Shown piece by piece: positions 39,154-46,622 of a stretch of 64,000 nt of DNA. Source of the DNA: Streptomyces parvulus (GTDB lineage: Bacteria; Actinomycetota; Actinomycetes; Streptomycetales; Streptomycetaceae); the NCBI RefSeq assembly GCF_014648855.1, contig NZ_BMRX01000008.1, positions 330,071 through 394,070 of the forward strand, in the 5' to 3' direction. The position numbers and the translations under genes are program-made. The notes beneath the pieces are model-generated. The model had not been told where the DNA came from, searched no databases, and saw only the letters and a program-made list of their open reading frames with translations. The first letter of the stretch is position 1. The number at the start of each line of letters is the position of its first letter.

Positions 39154-39875
39154 CCACGTCCCCCACGCGCGTTCTCGTAGCCACCGCGGTCCCCGCCGAA
39201 CGGGACGCGGTGGCACGGGCGTTCCCGGCGCCGGCCGCCGAGACGGCCCTCCCCGGCGCGGCCCTGCTCCGCGTCCCGGACGGCGGCCCGGACCTCCTGG
39301 CCGCCGGGGTCGGCCCCGCCCTCGCCGCCGCCTCCACCGCCGCCGCGCTGACCGCCGCGGCCCTGGCGGGCGTCCCCTACGGCCTGGTCGTCTCGGCCGG
39401 CATCGGCGGCGGCTTCCCGCCCCACGCGCCGGTCGGCTCGCTCGTCGTCGCCGACGCGATCACCGCCGCCGACCTGGGCGCGGAGACCGCCGACGGCTTC
39501 CTGCCGGTCACCGACCTCGGCTTCGGCACCGTCACCCACCGTCCGCCGCCCGCCCTGGTGCGCGCCGCCGCCACCGCGACCGGCGCCCGTCCCGGCACCG
39601 TCCTGACCGGCTCCACCGTCACCGGCACCGCCGAACGCGCCGCGCTGCTGCGCGCCCGCCACCCGGACGCGCTGGCCGAGGCCATGGAGGGCTTCGGCGT
39701 CGCCGAGGCCGCCGCCGCGCAGGGCGTGCCGGTCCTGGAACTGCGCGCCGTCTCCAACCCGGTCGGCCCCCGCGACCGCGCCGCCTGGCGCATCGGCGAG
39801 GCCCTCGCGGCGCTGACGGACGCGTTCGGGAAGCTCGCACCCGTCCTCAGGAGTTGGAACCCACATGAGCGCTGA
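39150..39875 (+). CDS. mqnB: Futalosine hydrolase
   Basis: 241 residues from the proposed start. Cleaves futalosine (or aminodeoxyfutalosine product) to dehypoxanthine futalosine and hypoxanthine in the futalosine route to menaquinone. Nucleosidase fold: RVLVATAVPAERDAVARAF, VSAGIGGGFPPHAPVGSLVVAD, EAMEGFGVAEAAAAQGVPV, LRAVSNPVGPRDRAAWRIGE. No ATG is available before the conserved VLVATAV: either CTG 39150, overlapping the DUF2771 stop (CTGA) and 4 bases after AAGG, or GTG 39123 inside that gene. The gene overlaps mqnD by 11 bases. Confidence 0.93.
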   Translation: MTTSPTRVLVATAVPAERDAVARAFPAPAAETALPGAALLRVPDGGPDLLAAGVGPALAAASTAAALTAAALAGVPYGLVVSAGIGGGFPPHAPVGSLVVADAITAADLGAETADGFLPVTDLGFGTVTHRPPPALVRAAATATGARPGTVLTGSTVTGTAERAALLRARHPDALAEAMEGFGVAEAAAAQGVPVLELRAVSNPVGPRDRAAWRIGEALAALTDAFGKLAPVLRSWNPHER

Positions 39876-40713
39876 GACCCTCCGGATCGCCTACTCGCCC
39901 TGCCCCAACGACACCTTCGTCTTCGACGCCCTCGCCCACGGCCGCGTGCCCGGCGCCCCGGCGCTCGACGTGACCTTCGCGGACATCGACATCACCAACG
40001 GCATGGCCGAACGCGGCGAGCTGGACGTGCTGAAGGTGTCGTACGCCGTGCTGCCCTACGTCCTCGACGAGTACGCCCTGCTGCCCTGCGGCGGCGCGCT
40101 GGGCCGCGGGTGCGGGCCGCTGGTGCTGACCCGGGAGGCGGACGCGGACCTGCGCGGCCGCACGGTGGCGGTGCCGAGCGAGACGTCGACGGCGTACCTG
40201 CTCTTCCGCCTGTGGGCGGCGGACACCGTGCCCGGAGGGGTGGGCGAGATCGTGGTGATGCCGTTCCACGAGATCATGCCGGCCGTGCGGGACGGGAAGG
40301 TCGACGCGGGACTCGTGATCCACGAGGCGCGCTTCACGTACCAGAACTACGGGCTGCACAAGCTCGCCGACATGGGCGAGCACTGGGAGCTGACCACCGG
40401 CCTGCCCATCCCGCTCGGCGCGATCATCGCCCGGCGGTCGCTGGGCGCCGAGACCCTGACCCGGCTGGCCGACGCGGTCCGCGCCTCGGTCCGCGCGGCC
40501 TGGGACGATCCGGAGGCCTCCCGGCCCTACGTCATGGAGCACGCCCAGGAGATGGACCCGGCCGTCGCCGACCAGCACATCGGGCTGTACGTCAACGAGT
40601 TCACGGCCGACCTCGGCGAGGCCGGCCACGCGGCGATCCGGGGCCTGCTGACGCGCGCGGCGGCCGAGGGGCTGGTACCGGCCCTCGGCCCGGACGCGCT
40701 GGCGTTCCCCTGA
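39865..40713 (+). CDS. mqnD: 1,4-dihydroxy-6-naphthoate synthase
   Basis: 282 residues. Converts cyclic dehypoxanthine futalosine to 1,4-dihydroxy-6-naphthoate, the last dedicated step of the ring in the futalosine pathway. Periplasmic-binding-protein-like fold: IAYSPCPNDTFVFDALAHGR (family hallmark), SYAVLPYVLDEYALLPCGGALG, VPSETSTAYLLFRLW, FHEIMPAVRDGKVDAGLVIH, and ELTTGLPIPLGAIIARR. ATG 39865 overlaps mqnB by 11 bases with GGAG inside mqnB. mqnA and mqnC are not in the window. Confidence 0.96.
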   Translation: MSAETLRIAYSPCPNDTFVFDALAHGRVPGAPALDVTFADIDITNGMAERGELDVLKVSYAVLPYVLDEYALLPCGGALGRGCGPLVLTREADADLRGRTVAVPSETSTAYLLFRLWAADTVPGGVGEIVVMPFHEIMPAVRDGKVDAGLVIHEARFTYQNYGLHKLADMGEHWELTTGLPIPLGAIIARRSLGAETLTRLADAVRASVRAAWDDPEASRPYVMEHAQEMDPAVADQHIGLYVNEFTADLGEAGHAAIRGLLTRAAAEGLVPALGPDALAFP

Positions 40714-40726
40714 CGGGCGGGCGGGA

Positions 40727-41110
40727 TCAGACGTCGAGCTGGTCGGCGACGGCGCGCAGCAGGCCTGCGATCTTCTTGCCGGCGGTCTTCTCCGGGTAGC
40801 GGCCGCGCTCCAGCATCGGGGTGATGTTCTCCAGGAGGGTCGTCAGGTCCTGGACGATCGAGGCCAGCTCGTCGGGCTTCTTGCGCTGCGCCGCCGCGAC
40901 CGACGGGGCCGGGTCCAGCAGGGTCAGGGACAGGGCCTGGTCACCGCGCTGGCCGGCGACGACGCCGAACTCCACGCGCTGGCCGGGCTTCAGCGCCTCG
41001 ACTCCGGCGGGAAGGACCGAGGAGTGCACGAAGACGTCACCGCCGTCGTCGCGGGAGAGAAAGCCGAAGCCCTTCTCGCTGTTGAACCACTTGACCTTGC
41101 CGGTAGGCAC
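40727..41110 (-). CDS. Cold-shock-domain protein with helical C-terminal extension
   Basis: 127 residues. Cold-shock domain over residues 1-67: GKVKWFNSEKGFGFLSRDDG, with RNP1 KGFGFL and RNP2 DVFVHSSVL, single-stranded nucleic-acid binding. A 60-residue C-terminal extension (AAQRKKPDELASIVQDLTTL, ENITPMLERGRYPEKTAGKK) is helical, making it about twice the length of CspA; the long form is usual in actinobacteria. GTG 41110, GAGGA upstream. A likely constitutive RNA chaperone. Convergent with mqnD (13 bases). Confidence 0.93.
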   Translation of the reverse strand: MPTGKVKWFNSEKGFGFLSRDDGGDVFVHSSVLPAGVEALKPGQRVEFGVVAGQRGDQALSLTLLDPAPSVAAAQRKKPDELASIVQDLTTLLENITPMLERGRYPEKTAGKKIAGLLRAVADQLDV

Positions 41111-41244
41111 GTCTGTCCTCGTCCTCGTGCTCGTCGGGAAAATGCTCGGAAATCTGCTCGGAAACGGCTCTGGATAGCACTTGGGCGGGTCGTCCTGACC
41201 CGCCGCCACCAAGGCTAATGGTCTTCGGGCGGCTGACAAGACGT

Positions 41245-41271
41245 CCCTGGGTTGTTCCCAGGGCTGGGAAC
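41245..41271. promoter_or_regulatory. Overlapping inverted repeats upstream of small membrane gene
   Basis: CCCTGGG-TTGTT-CCCAGGG (41245-41263) overlaps GTTCCCAG-GG-CTGGGAAC (41254-41271); both are perfect. They sit directly before TACCCT (41272-41277), the -10 of the small membrane gene, and could be alternative RNA or operator structures. Confidence 0.5.
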
Positions 41272-41283
41272 TACCCTGGTCGA

Positions 41284-41556
41284 GTGCGTGAACAAACCCA
41301 ATCGAATTCCGCCGCGCCCGGTGACCGACTGATCCGCGCCGGTGCGATCGTCTTCTTCGTCGGCGCCGTGGCCACTCTGGTCACGGTGGCCCCGCTGCTG
41401 CTGGGGACGACGCCGTTCCCCACCTACATGTTCGGCCTGAGCATGCTCATGGGCGTGGGCTTCCTCGTCGCCGGGGCGGGGGTGTTCCGGTCGATCGCGG
41501 CCGGGCGCCGTCAGGCCCGCGCGGCGGCCACTCCGTCGGCCTCGCCGTCCTCGTAG
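41284..41556 (+). CDS. Small two-helix membrane protein
   Basis: 90 residues. Two membrane segments, AGAIVFFVGAVATLVTVAPL and MFGLSMLMGVGFLVAGAGVF, with a short basic tail. No family recognised beyond Streptomyces-like hypothetical proteins. GTG 41284 has no Shine-Dalgarno and TACCCT ends 6 bases before it, giving leaderless geometry. The 3' end overlaps the convergent HAD gene by 46 bases. Confidence 0.8.
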   Translation: MREQTQSNSAAPGDRLIRAGAIVFFVGAVATLVTVAPLLLGTTPFPTYMFGLSMLMGVGFLVAGAGVFRSIAAGRRQARAAATPSASPSS

Positions 41557-42167
41557 CCGGCGAGCCAGTCCGGGAACTCCGCCAGGCCGGCCAGGACCAC
41601 GTCCGCGCCGGCCGCGCGCAGTTCCCCGGCGTCGCACGGACCGCTGGCCACCGCCACCGAGAGCGCGCCCGCCGCCCGGGCCCCGCGGACGTCGCCGACG
41701 TGGTCGCCGACGTAGACGCGCGCGCCGTGCTCGCGCAGCGCGACGGCCTTCTGCTCGGCCCACAGGTCGCCGACCACGGCGTCCGGCTCGATGCCCAGGT
41801 GTGCCAGGTGCAGTTTGGCGTTGGGCTCGAACTTGGCGGTGACGACGAGCGCCCGGCCACCGGCCCCGCGCACCGCGGCGACGGCCTCCCGGGCGCCGGG
41901 CATCGCGAGGGTCGGCCCGATCGCGTACGACGGGTACATCTCGCGGTACAGGTCGGCGACGGCGGGGATCTCCTCGGCCGGGAACCAGTGGGCCAGCTCC
42001 TCCGCGAGCGGCGGGCCGAGCCGCGTCACGGCCAGGTCGGCGTCGACGTACGTCCCGGTCCGCTCGCTCAGCGCGACGTAGCAGGCGTGGATGCCGGGCC
42101 GCGAGTCGATCAGCGTCATGTCGAGATCGAACCCGACGGTGGGAGCGGTACGGGTACGGAAGGCCAT
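41511..42167 (-). CDS. HAD-superfamily phosphatase (Gph-like)
   Basis: 218 residues. Motif I GFDLDMTLIDSRPG (nucleophile Asp near 14), cap domain, motif II LVVTAKF near 105 (Thr), Lys in AEQKAVALREHG, motif III/IV VYVGDHVGDVRGARAAG. Similar to phosphoglycolate phosphatases; actual substrate uncertain. Start at ATG 42167, with CACAAT 7 bases upstream, suggesting a leaderless message; ATG 42176 would add three residues. Overlaps the small membrane gene convergently. Confidence 0.9.
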   Translation of the reverse strand: MAFRTRTAPTVGFDLDMTLIDSRPGIHACYVALSERTGTYVDADLAVTRLGPPLAEELAHWFPAEEIPAVADLYREMYPSYAIGPTLAMPGAREAVAAVRGAGGRALVVTAKFEPNAKLHLAHLGIEPDAVVGDLWAEQKAVALREHGARVYVGDHVGDVRGARAAGALSVAVASGPCDAGELRAAGADVVLAGLAEFPDWLAGYEDGEADGVAAARA

Positions 42168-42214
42168 GCCCCCCATTGTGCAGGCGCCGCCCCGCGTCTC
42201 GGGGCGGCCCCCTC

Positions 42215-43231
42215 TCAGCCCCGCGGGCGGCGGGAGCGCCAGAGCAGGTACAGGGCCGTGGCGACGGCCGCGCCGCGCAGGACCCAGGGCCAGGTCTCGG
42301 CGACCGCGTCGTTCATGTGGCCCTCGGCGACCGGGTCGCCCCAGCGGCCCTCCGTACGGCCCCACAGCCAGACCACCCCGGCGGCGGCGACCGTGCCGGG
42401 CAGGCCGAGGACCGCCCACTTCGACTGGGCCGGGGTGAGACGGCGCGAGAGGTAGGCGATCAGCCAGCCCAGGCCCAGGGCGACGAGGTTGCCGAGGACC
42501 GCGCCGAGGACCAGCAGTCCGGCGGCGAGCAGCAGCAGGGGGTTGTTCCAGCCGCCCTCGGGCCACGGGCGGGGCAGCCGGCGCAGGCGGCGCACCCGGC
42601 CCTCCGGGACGGGCTCCACGACCGCCTCCACGGCGGGTTTCACCGCGGCGGCGTCCTTCTTCCCGGCCTGCCGGGCTCTCTCGTCCTTCTCGGTCTGCTC
42701 CTCCGCCCTGGGCGGGGGCTTGAGCAGCTCCGGGATCTCCACCCCGCCGACGAACCCGGGCACGCTGTCGCCCACACCGGCGAACGGGCCGTTCTCCACC
42801 CGCCACCAGTCCGGCCGGGGTCCGGCGTCGCCGCCCAGCTCCTGGGCGCTCGCGAGGTGCGGCGGCGCGGCGGCCGGCGGTTCGGGCGCGGGTTCGGGCG
42901 CCGACCGTCGCAGGCCCTTGCGCCGCTCCCGCCCGCGCGGCTCGGCGTCCCGCTGCTCGGGCACGGCCGTCGGCGGCGGCACCGGCGCCCGGCGGACCCC
43001 GCTCGCGCCGCCCGCCGCGTCGACCAGGTCGTCGGGGCTGCCGAGCCGGTCCAGGATGCGCCGGACGGCTGCGGGACTGTCCACGGTGGTCCGGGCCCGG
43101 TGCCGGTCGATCTCGTTGCGCAGCTCGGAGACGAGCCGCATCCGCGCGGCCGACGGCAGCTGGCGCTGCTGCGCCACGTCGCCGACGCGGCTCAGATACT
43201 CGTAGACGACCTGGTCGCTCTCGATCCCCAC
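42215..43231 (-). CDS. HAAS-domain membrane protein
   Basis: 338 residues. N-terminal HAAS-type domain about 1-68 (VVYEYLSRVGDVAQQRQLPS, RLVSELRNEIDRHRARTTVD, RRILDRLGSPDDLVDAAGG); a long Pro/Ala/Glu-rich cytosolic linker; then four membrane helices (LLLLAAGLLVLGAVLGNLVAL, LPGTVAAAGVVWLWG and others) and a RSRRPRG tail. HAAS domains often accompany anti-sigma or PadR systems; here there is no such neighbour. GTG 43231 has GGAGG 5 bases upstream. Divergent from the XPB-partner gene. Confidence 0.82.
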   Translation of the reverse strand: MGIESDQVVYEYLSRVGDVAQQRQLPSAARMRLVSELRNEIDRHRARTTVDSPAAVRRILDRLGSPDDLVDAAGGASGVRRAPVPPPTAVPEQRDAEPRGRERRKGLRRSAPEPAPEPPAAAPPHLASAQELGGDAGPRPDWWRVENGPFAGVGDSVPGFVGGVEIPELLKPPPRAEEQTEKDERARQAGKKDAAAVKPAVEAVVEPVPEGRVRRLRRLPRPWPEGGWNNPLLLLAAGLLVLGAVLGNLVALGLGWLIAYLSRRLTPAQSKWAVLGLPGTVAAAGVVWLWGRTEGRWGDPVAEGHMNDAVAETWPWVLRGAAVATALYLLWRSRRPRG

Positions 43232-43369
43232 GGACCCCTCCGGGGCGGTGTGTTGTGACAGCCCGTCGGACGAAGGTACCGAATCCTGCCGTGGGCGGCG
43301 GACACCCCCGCGCACGTCACCGGCGCACGCGACCCCCCGACGTCACCCCCACCCGCTAACGTGGGCCGG

Positions 43370-45913
43370 ATGAGCACCGAGGAGAAGTCCGCGGCACCCC
43401 GGTCCCTCGCGGAGGCGCTGCGGGTGCGGGACGACGTGTCGCTGGCCGCCCTCCTGCGCAGCCGTCCCGACCTCATCACCCCCGTGCCGACGGACCTCAC
43501 GCAGCTCGCGACCCGGGCGGGCACGCGGGCCTCGGTCGTGCGGGCGCTGGAGCGGCTGGACCGGTTCGCGCTCCAGACGGCGGAGGCGCTGGCCGTGGCG
43601 CCGGACCCCGCGACGTACGCCGAGCTGCTGCGGCTGATGGGCGGTGACGACGAGGACCCGGCGGTCCGCGCGGCGCTGCCCCGGGCCGTCGCCCTGCTGC
43701 GCGAGCAGGCGCTGGTGTGGGGCGCCGACGACCGGCTGCGGCTGGTGCGCACCGCCCGTGAGCTGCTGGCGCCCTCCCCGCAGCACCCGTCCCCGACGGG
43801 GCTCGGCCCGACCGTGCGGGAGGCGACGGCGGGGATGTCGCCGGGGCGGATCCAGGAGATCCTGGCCGCGGCCGGCCTCCCCTCGACCCACGACTCGGTG
43901 TCCGCGGTGACCGCGCTCGGCGGCCTGTTCGAGGACCGGCGGCGGATGGCGGAGCTGCTCGCGGGGCTGTCCGAGGAGTCGCGGGAGGTGCTGGCCCGGC
44001 TGGTGTGGGGGCCGCCGTACGGGCAGGTCACCCATGACCCGGCGGCCCATCTGCGCGCGCTCCTCGACCGCGGCCTCCTGCTGCCGACCGCGCCCGGCAC
44101 GGTCGTGCTGCCCCGCGAGGTCGCCCTGCACCTGCGGGCCGGCCGGGCGCACCGGGCGCCGGAGCCGGTGCCACCGGCGGTGGAGGCCGCCGCCACCCAC
44201 CGTCCACAGGTTGTGGACGCCACCGCGGCGGGGCAGGCGCTGGCGGCGCTGGGGACGGTGGCGGAGCTGCTGAAGGAGTGGGACGAGGGCGGCCCGGCGG
44301 TGCTGCGGGCCGGCGGGCTGAGCGTGCGCGACCTCAAGCGCACGGCCGTCGTCCTGGACCTGCCCGAGCCGGTCGCCGCGTTCTGGCTCGAACTGGCCTA
44401 CGCCGCCGGGCTGATCGCCTCCGACGGCGAGGCGGACGAGCGGTACGCGCCGACCCCGGCGTACGACGAGTGGCGGGAGCTGCCGCCGGCCGAGCGCTGG
44501 GCGGGCCTGGTGCGGACGTGGCTGACGGCGACCAGGACGCCGGGCGTGGTCGGGGGGCGGGACGCGAAGGACCGGACGCTGTCGGCGCTGGGCCCGAACC
44601 TGGACCGTTCGGCGGCGCCGGAGGTGCGGCACCGGGTGCTGGCCCTGCTGGCGGGGCTGCCCGAGGGGGCCTCGCCCACGGAGGAGTCGGTGCTGGCCCG
44701 GCTGCGCTGGGAGCGTCCGCTGCGCGGCCCCGAGCGGGAGCGGCGGGAGGAGGACCTGCGGTCCCGTCTCGCCCGGTGGACGCTGTCCGAGGCCGAGCTG
44801 CTCGGCGTCACCGGCCGCGGCGCGCTGTCGGCGCCGGGCCGGGCGCTGATCGGGGCGCCCGAGCCGTCGCACCCGGCGCCGGCGCCGGAGGGCCCCGGCG
44901 ACAAGCTCCCCGTCCACCACCGCACGCCGGCGCCGCCCGCTCCCCCGGCCCCCGGCGAGCGGGCCGCCGCCGAGGCGGCCGCGGCCCGGCTGCTGGCGCC
45001 GCTGCTGCCGGAGCCGCTGGACCACGTGCTGCTCCAGGCCGACCTGACGGCGGTGGCGCCGGGGCTGCTGGAGCGTGAGCTGGCCGACGTGCTCGGAGTG
45101 CTCGCGGACGTGGAGTCCAAGGGCGGGGCGACCGTCTACCGGTTCACGCCGGGTTCGGTGCGCCGGGCGCTGGACGCCGGTCAGGCCGCCGCCGACCTGC
45201 ACGCCTTCCTGGCCCGGCACTCCCGCACGCCGGTGCCGCAGCCGCTGACGTACCTGATCGACGACGTGGCCCGGCGGCACGGGCGGCTGCGGGTGGGGGC
45301 GGCCTCGGCGTACGTGCGCTGCGACGACGACGCGACGCTGGACGAGATCCTCGCCGACCGGCGGGGCGCGGGTCTGGGCCTGCGCCGCCTCGCGCCGACC
45401 GTGCTGGCCGCGCAGGCGGATCCGGCGGCGCTCCTGGAGGGGCTGCGGGCGATGGGTTTCGCGCCGGCCGCCGAGTCCGCGGCGGGCGACGTCGTGATCG
45501 CGCGGGCCGACGCCCACCGCACGCCGCCGCGCGCGGCGCCGGAGCCGGTCCCGGACGGTCCGCCGGCGCCGGACGACACGCTGCTCGCGGCCGCGATCCG
45601 GGCCGTCCGGGCGGGCGACCTGGCCTCGACGGCGCCGCGCAAGCCGGGCGCCGGGGGCGGCGCCCCGGGCGGCGAACTGCCCCGCACGGGCGCCGCCGAG
45701 ACGCTGGCGACCATGCAGGCGGCCGTGCTGACCGGCGAGGCGCTGTGGATCGGCTACGTGAACGCGGAGGGCGCCGCCAGCCAGCGCGTGATCGCCCCGA
45801 TCCGGGTGGAGGGCGGCTTCGTGACGGCGTACGACCACACGGCCGACGAGGTGCGCACCTATCCGCTGCACCGCGTCACGGGCGTGGCGGAACTGGCCGA
45901 CGACGTGACGTGA
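43370..45913 (+). CDS. XPB-partner helicase-associated protein with WYL-like tail
   Basis: 847 residues. Matches the actinobacterial helicase C-terminal-domain proteins (PF13625-like) encoded next to XPB; Mycobacterium Rv0862c beside Rv0861c is the equivalent. Multiple winged-helix-like segments (LAEALRVRDDVSLAALLRSR, TDLTQLATRAGTRASVVRAL), the core HVLLQADLTAVAPGLLERE near 560, a region like YVRCDDDATLDEILADRRGA, and a C-terminal WYL-like segment GEALWIGYVNAEGAASQRVI to YPLHRVTGV. Role unknown, presumably DNA repair or transcription with XPB. ATG 43370 is 7 bases after TAACGT; GTG 43361 is the alternative. Confidence 0.88.
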   Translation: MSTEEKSAAPRSLAEALRVRDDVSLAALLRSRPDLITPVPTDLTQLATRAGTRASVVRALERLDRFALQTAEALAVAPDPATYAELLRLMGGDDEDPAVRAALPRAVALLREQALVWGADDRLRLVRTARELLAPSPQHPSPTGLGPTVREATAGMSPGRIQEILAAAGLPSTHDSVSAVTALGGLFEDRRRMAELLAGLSEESREVLARLVWGPPYGQVTHDPAAHLRALLDRGLLLPTAPGTVVLPREVALHLRAGRAHRAPEPVPPAVEAAATHRPQVVDATAAGQALAALGTVAELLKEWDEGGPAVLRAGGLSVRDLKRTAVVLDLPEPVAAFWLELAYAAGLIASDGEADERYAPTPAYDEWRELPPAERWAGLVRTWLTATRTPGVVGGRDAKDRTLSALGPNLDRSAAPEVRHRVLALLAGLPEGASPTEESVLARLRWERPLRGPERERREEDLRSRLARWTLSEAELLGVTGRGALSAPGRALIGAPEPSHPAPAPEGPGDKLPVHHRTPAPPAPPAPGERAAAEAAAARLLAPLLPEPLDHVLLQADLTAVAPGLLERELADVLGVLADVESKGGATVYRFTPGSVRRALDAGQAAADLHAFLARHSRTPVPQPLTYLIDDVARRHGRLRVGAASAYVRCDDDATLDEILADRRGAGLGLRRLAPTVLAAQADPAALLEGLRAMGFAPAAESAAGDVVIARADAHRTPPRAAPEPVPDGPPAPDDTLLAAAIRAVRAGDLASTAPRKPGAGGGAPGGELPRTGAAETLATMQAAVLTGEALWIGYVNAEGAASQRVIAPIRVEGGFVTAYDHTADEVRTYPLHRVTGVAELADDVT

Positions 45914-46063
45914 CACGCCCTCGTCCGGGTGTACGGGCGGGTTCATGCACGCCACGCCGGGTGATTCGCACCTGAGAGGGAGCTTTTTTCATAAACCGCA
46001 TCGAGCTTTCGGCCCTCGGGCAGCCACCCGGTGTCCTGAACCGGAACCGAAAGGAAGAACCCG

Positions 46064-46183
46064 ATGCGTACTGCCGTTCGTCGAGTCGCCACCGTCCTGA
46101 CCTCCACCGCGACGCTCCTCGCGGCGTTCGCCGCCGAGGCCGCCGCGATCGGCATCGACCTCGGTGGAGGCGTCACCCTCTGA
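46064..46183 (+). CDS. Small secreted peptide 1 (39 residues)
   Basis: ATG 46064 with AAAGGAAG 7 bases upstream, stop 46183. Sequence pattern: basic start MRTAVRRVATVLTS, hydrophobic core TATLLAAFAAEAAA, short tail IGIDLGGGVTL. If AEAAA is cleaved, an 11-residue glycine-rich peptide would be released. Too short for ordinary gene finding. It sits 150 bases after the XPB-partner gene and a strong hairpin follows. Function unknown; see also peptide 2. Confidence 0.6.
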   Translation: MRTAVRRVATVLTSTATLLAAFAAEAAAIGIDLGGGVTL

Positions 46184-46213
46184 CCGCCGGCTGATCCGTC
46201 ACGTCCCCTTCCG

Positions 46214-46250
46214 GCGGGCCGGGCTCCCAGTCCCCCTGGGCCCGGCCCGC
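46214..46250 (+). terminator. Hairpin between the two small secreted-peptide genes
   Basis: GCGGGCCGGG (46214-46223) pairs with CCCGGCCCGC (46241-46250), with an inner stem CCCAG-TCCCC-CTGGG. It starts 30 bases after the peptide 1 stop, so peptide 1 mRNA likely ends here. The pyrimidine tract follows immediately. Confidence 0.75.
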
Positions 46251-46279
46251 TCCGGATCACCCTCCCCCTCTTCTCCGCT

Positions 46280-46306
46280 CCCCCCTCTCCCCCCTCCCCC
46301 TCTCCC
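46280..46306 (-). promoter_or_regulatory. Four-run G tract on minus strand (G-quadruplex candidate)
   Basis: Plus strand holds C-runs of 6, 6, 5 and 3 separated by TCT, T and TCT inside a longer pyrimidine tract (46257-46308). The minus strand therefore has four G-runs with loops of 3, 1 and 3, a good G-quadruplex motif, 20 bases before the start of peptide 2. Confidence 0.6.
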
Positions 46307-46325
46307 TCGCCCCGGAAGGCTCCTG

Positions 46326-46541
46326 ATGCGTCCCAAGACCGCCGAACCCCTCCGCTCCACCGCCCGTTCCGCCGTCGCCGTCTCCGTGGCCGCCCTGATC
46401 ACCGGCGCGGCCCTGTTCGGCGCGCTGGCCCCGAAGGCCGCCGCGCTGCCGCTCCCGCTGCCGGTCGCCGGGGTGGAGCCGCTGGTCACGGAGGGCGTCA
46501 CCATCGAGGGCCCGCTGATCAACAACATCGGTCTCAAGTAG
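46326..46541 (+). CDS. Small secreted peptide 2 (71 residues)
   Basis: ATG 46326 with GGAAGG 6 bases upstream. Signal peptide with basic start MRPKTAEPLRSTAR, core AVAVSVAALITGAALFGAL, cleavage near APKAAA (residue 40). The mature part of 31 residues begins LPLPLPVAGVEPL and ends EGPLINNIGLK. No cysteine, one Lys at the C-terminus. No homology recognised. A polypyrimidine/G-quadruplex tract lies in its 5' region. It ends 81 bases before XPB. Might be a signal, surface or adhesin-like peptide; nothing in the sequence proves this. Confidence 0.6.
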   Translation: MRPKTAEPLRSTARSAVAVSVAALITGAALFGALAPKAAALPLPLPVAGVEPLVTEGVTIEGPLINNIGLK

Positions 46542-46622
46542 CCCGGCGGCGCGATCAGGCACACTGGACGTTTGGCCGATCCGTCCAGTCGCCGTCGGCC
46601 TGTGCGCGAAAGGGTGCCGCCC

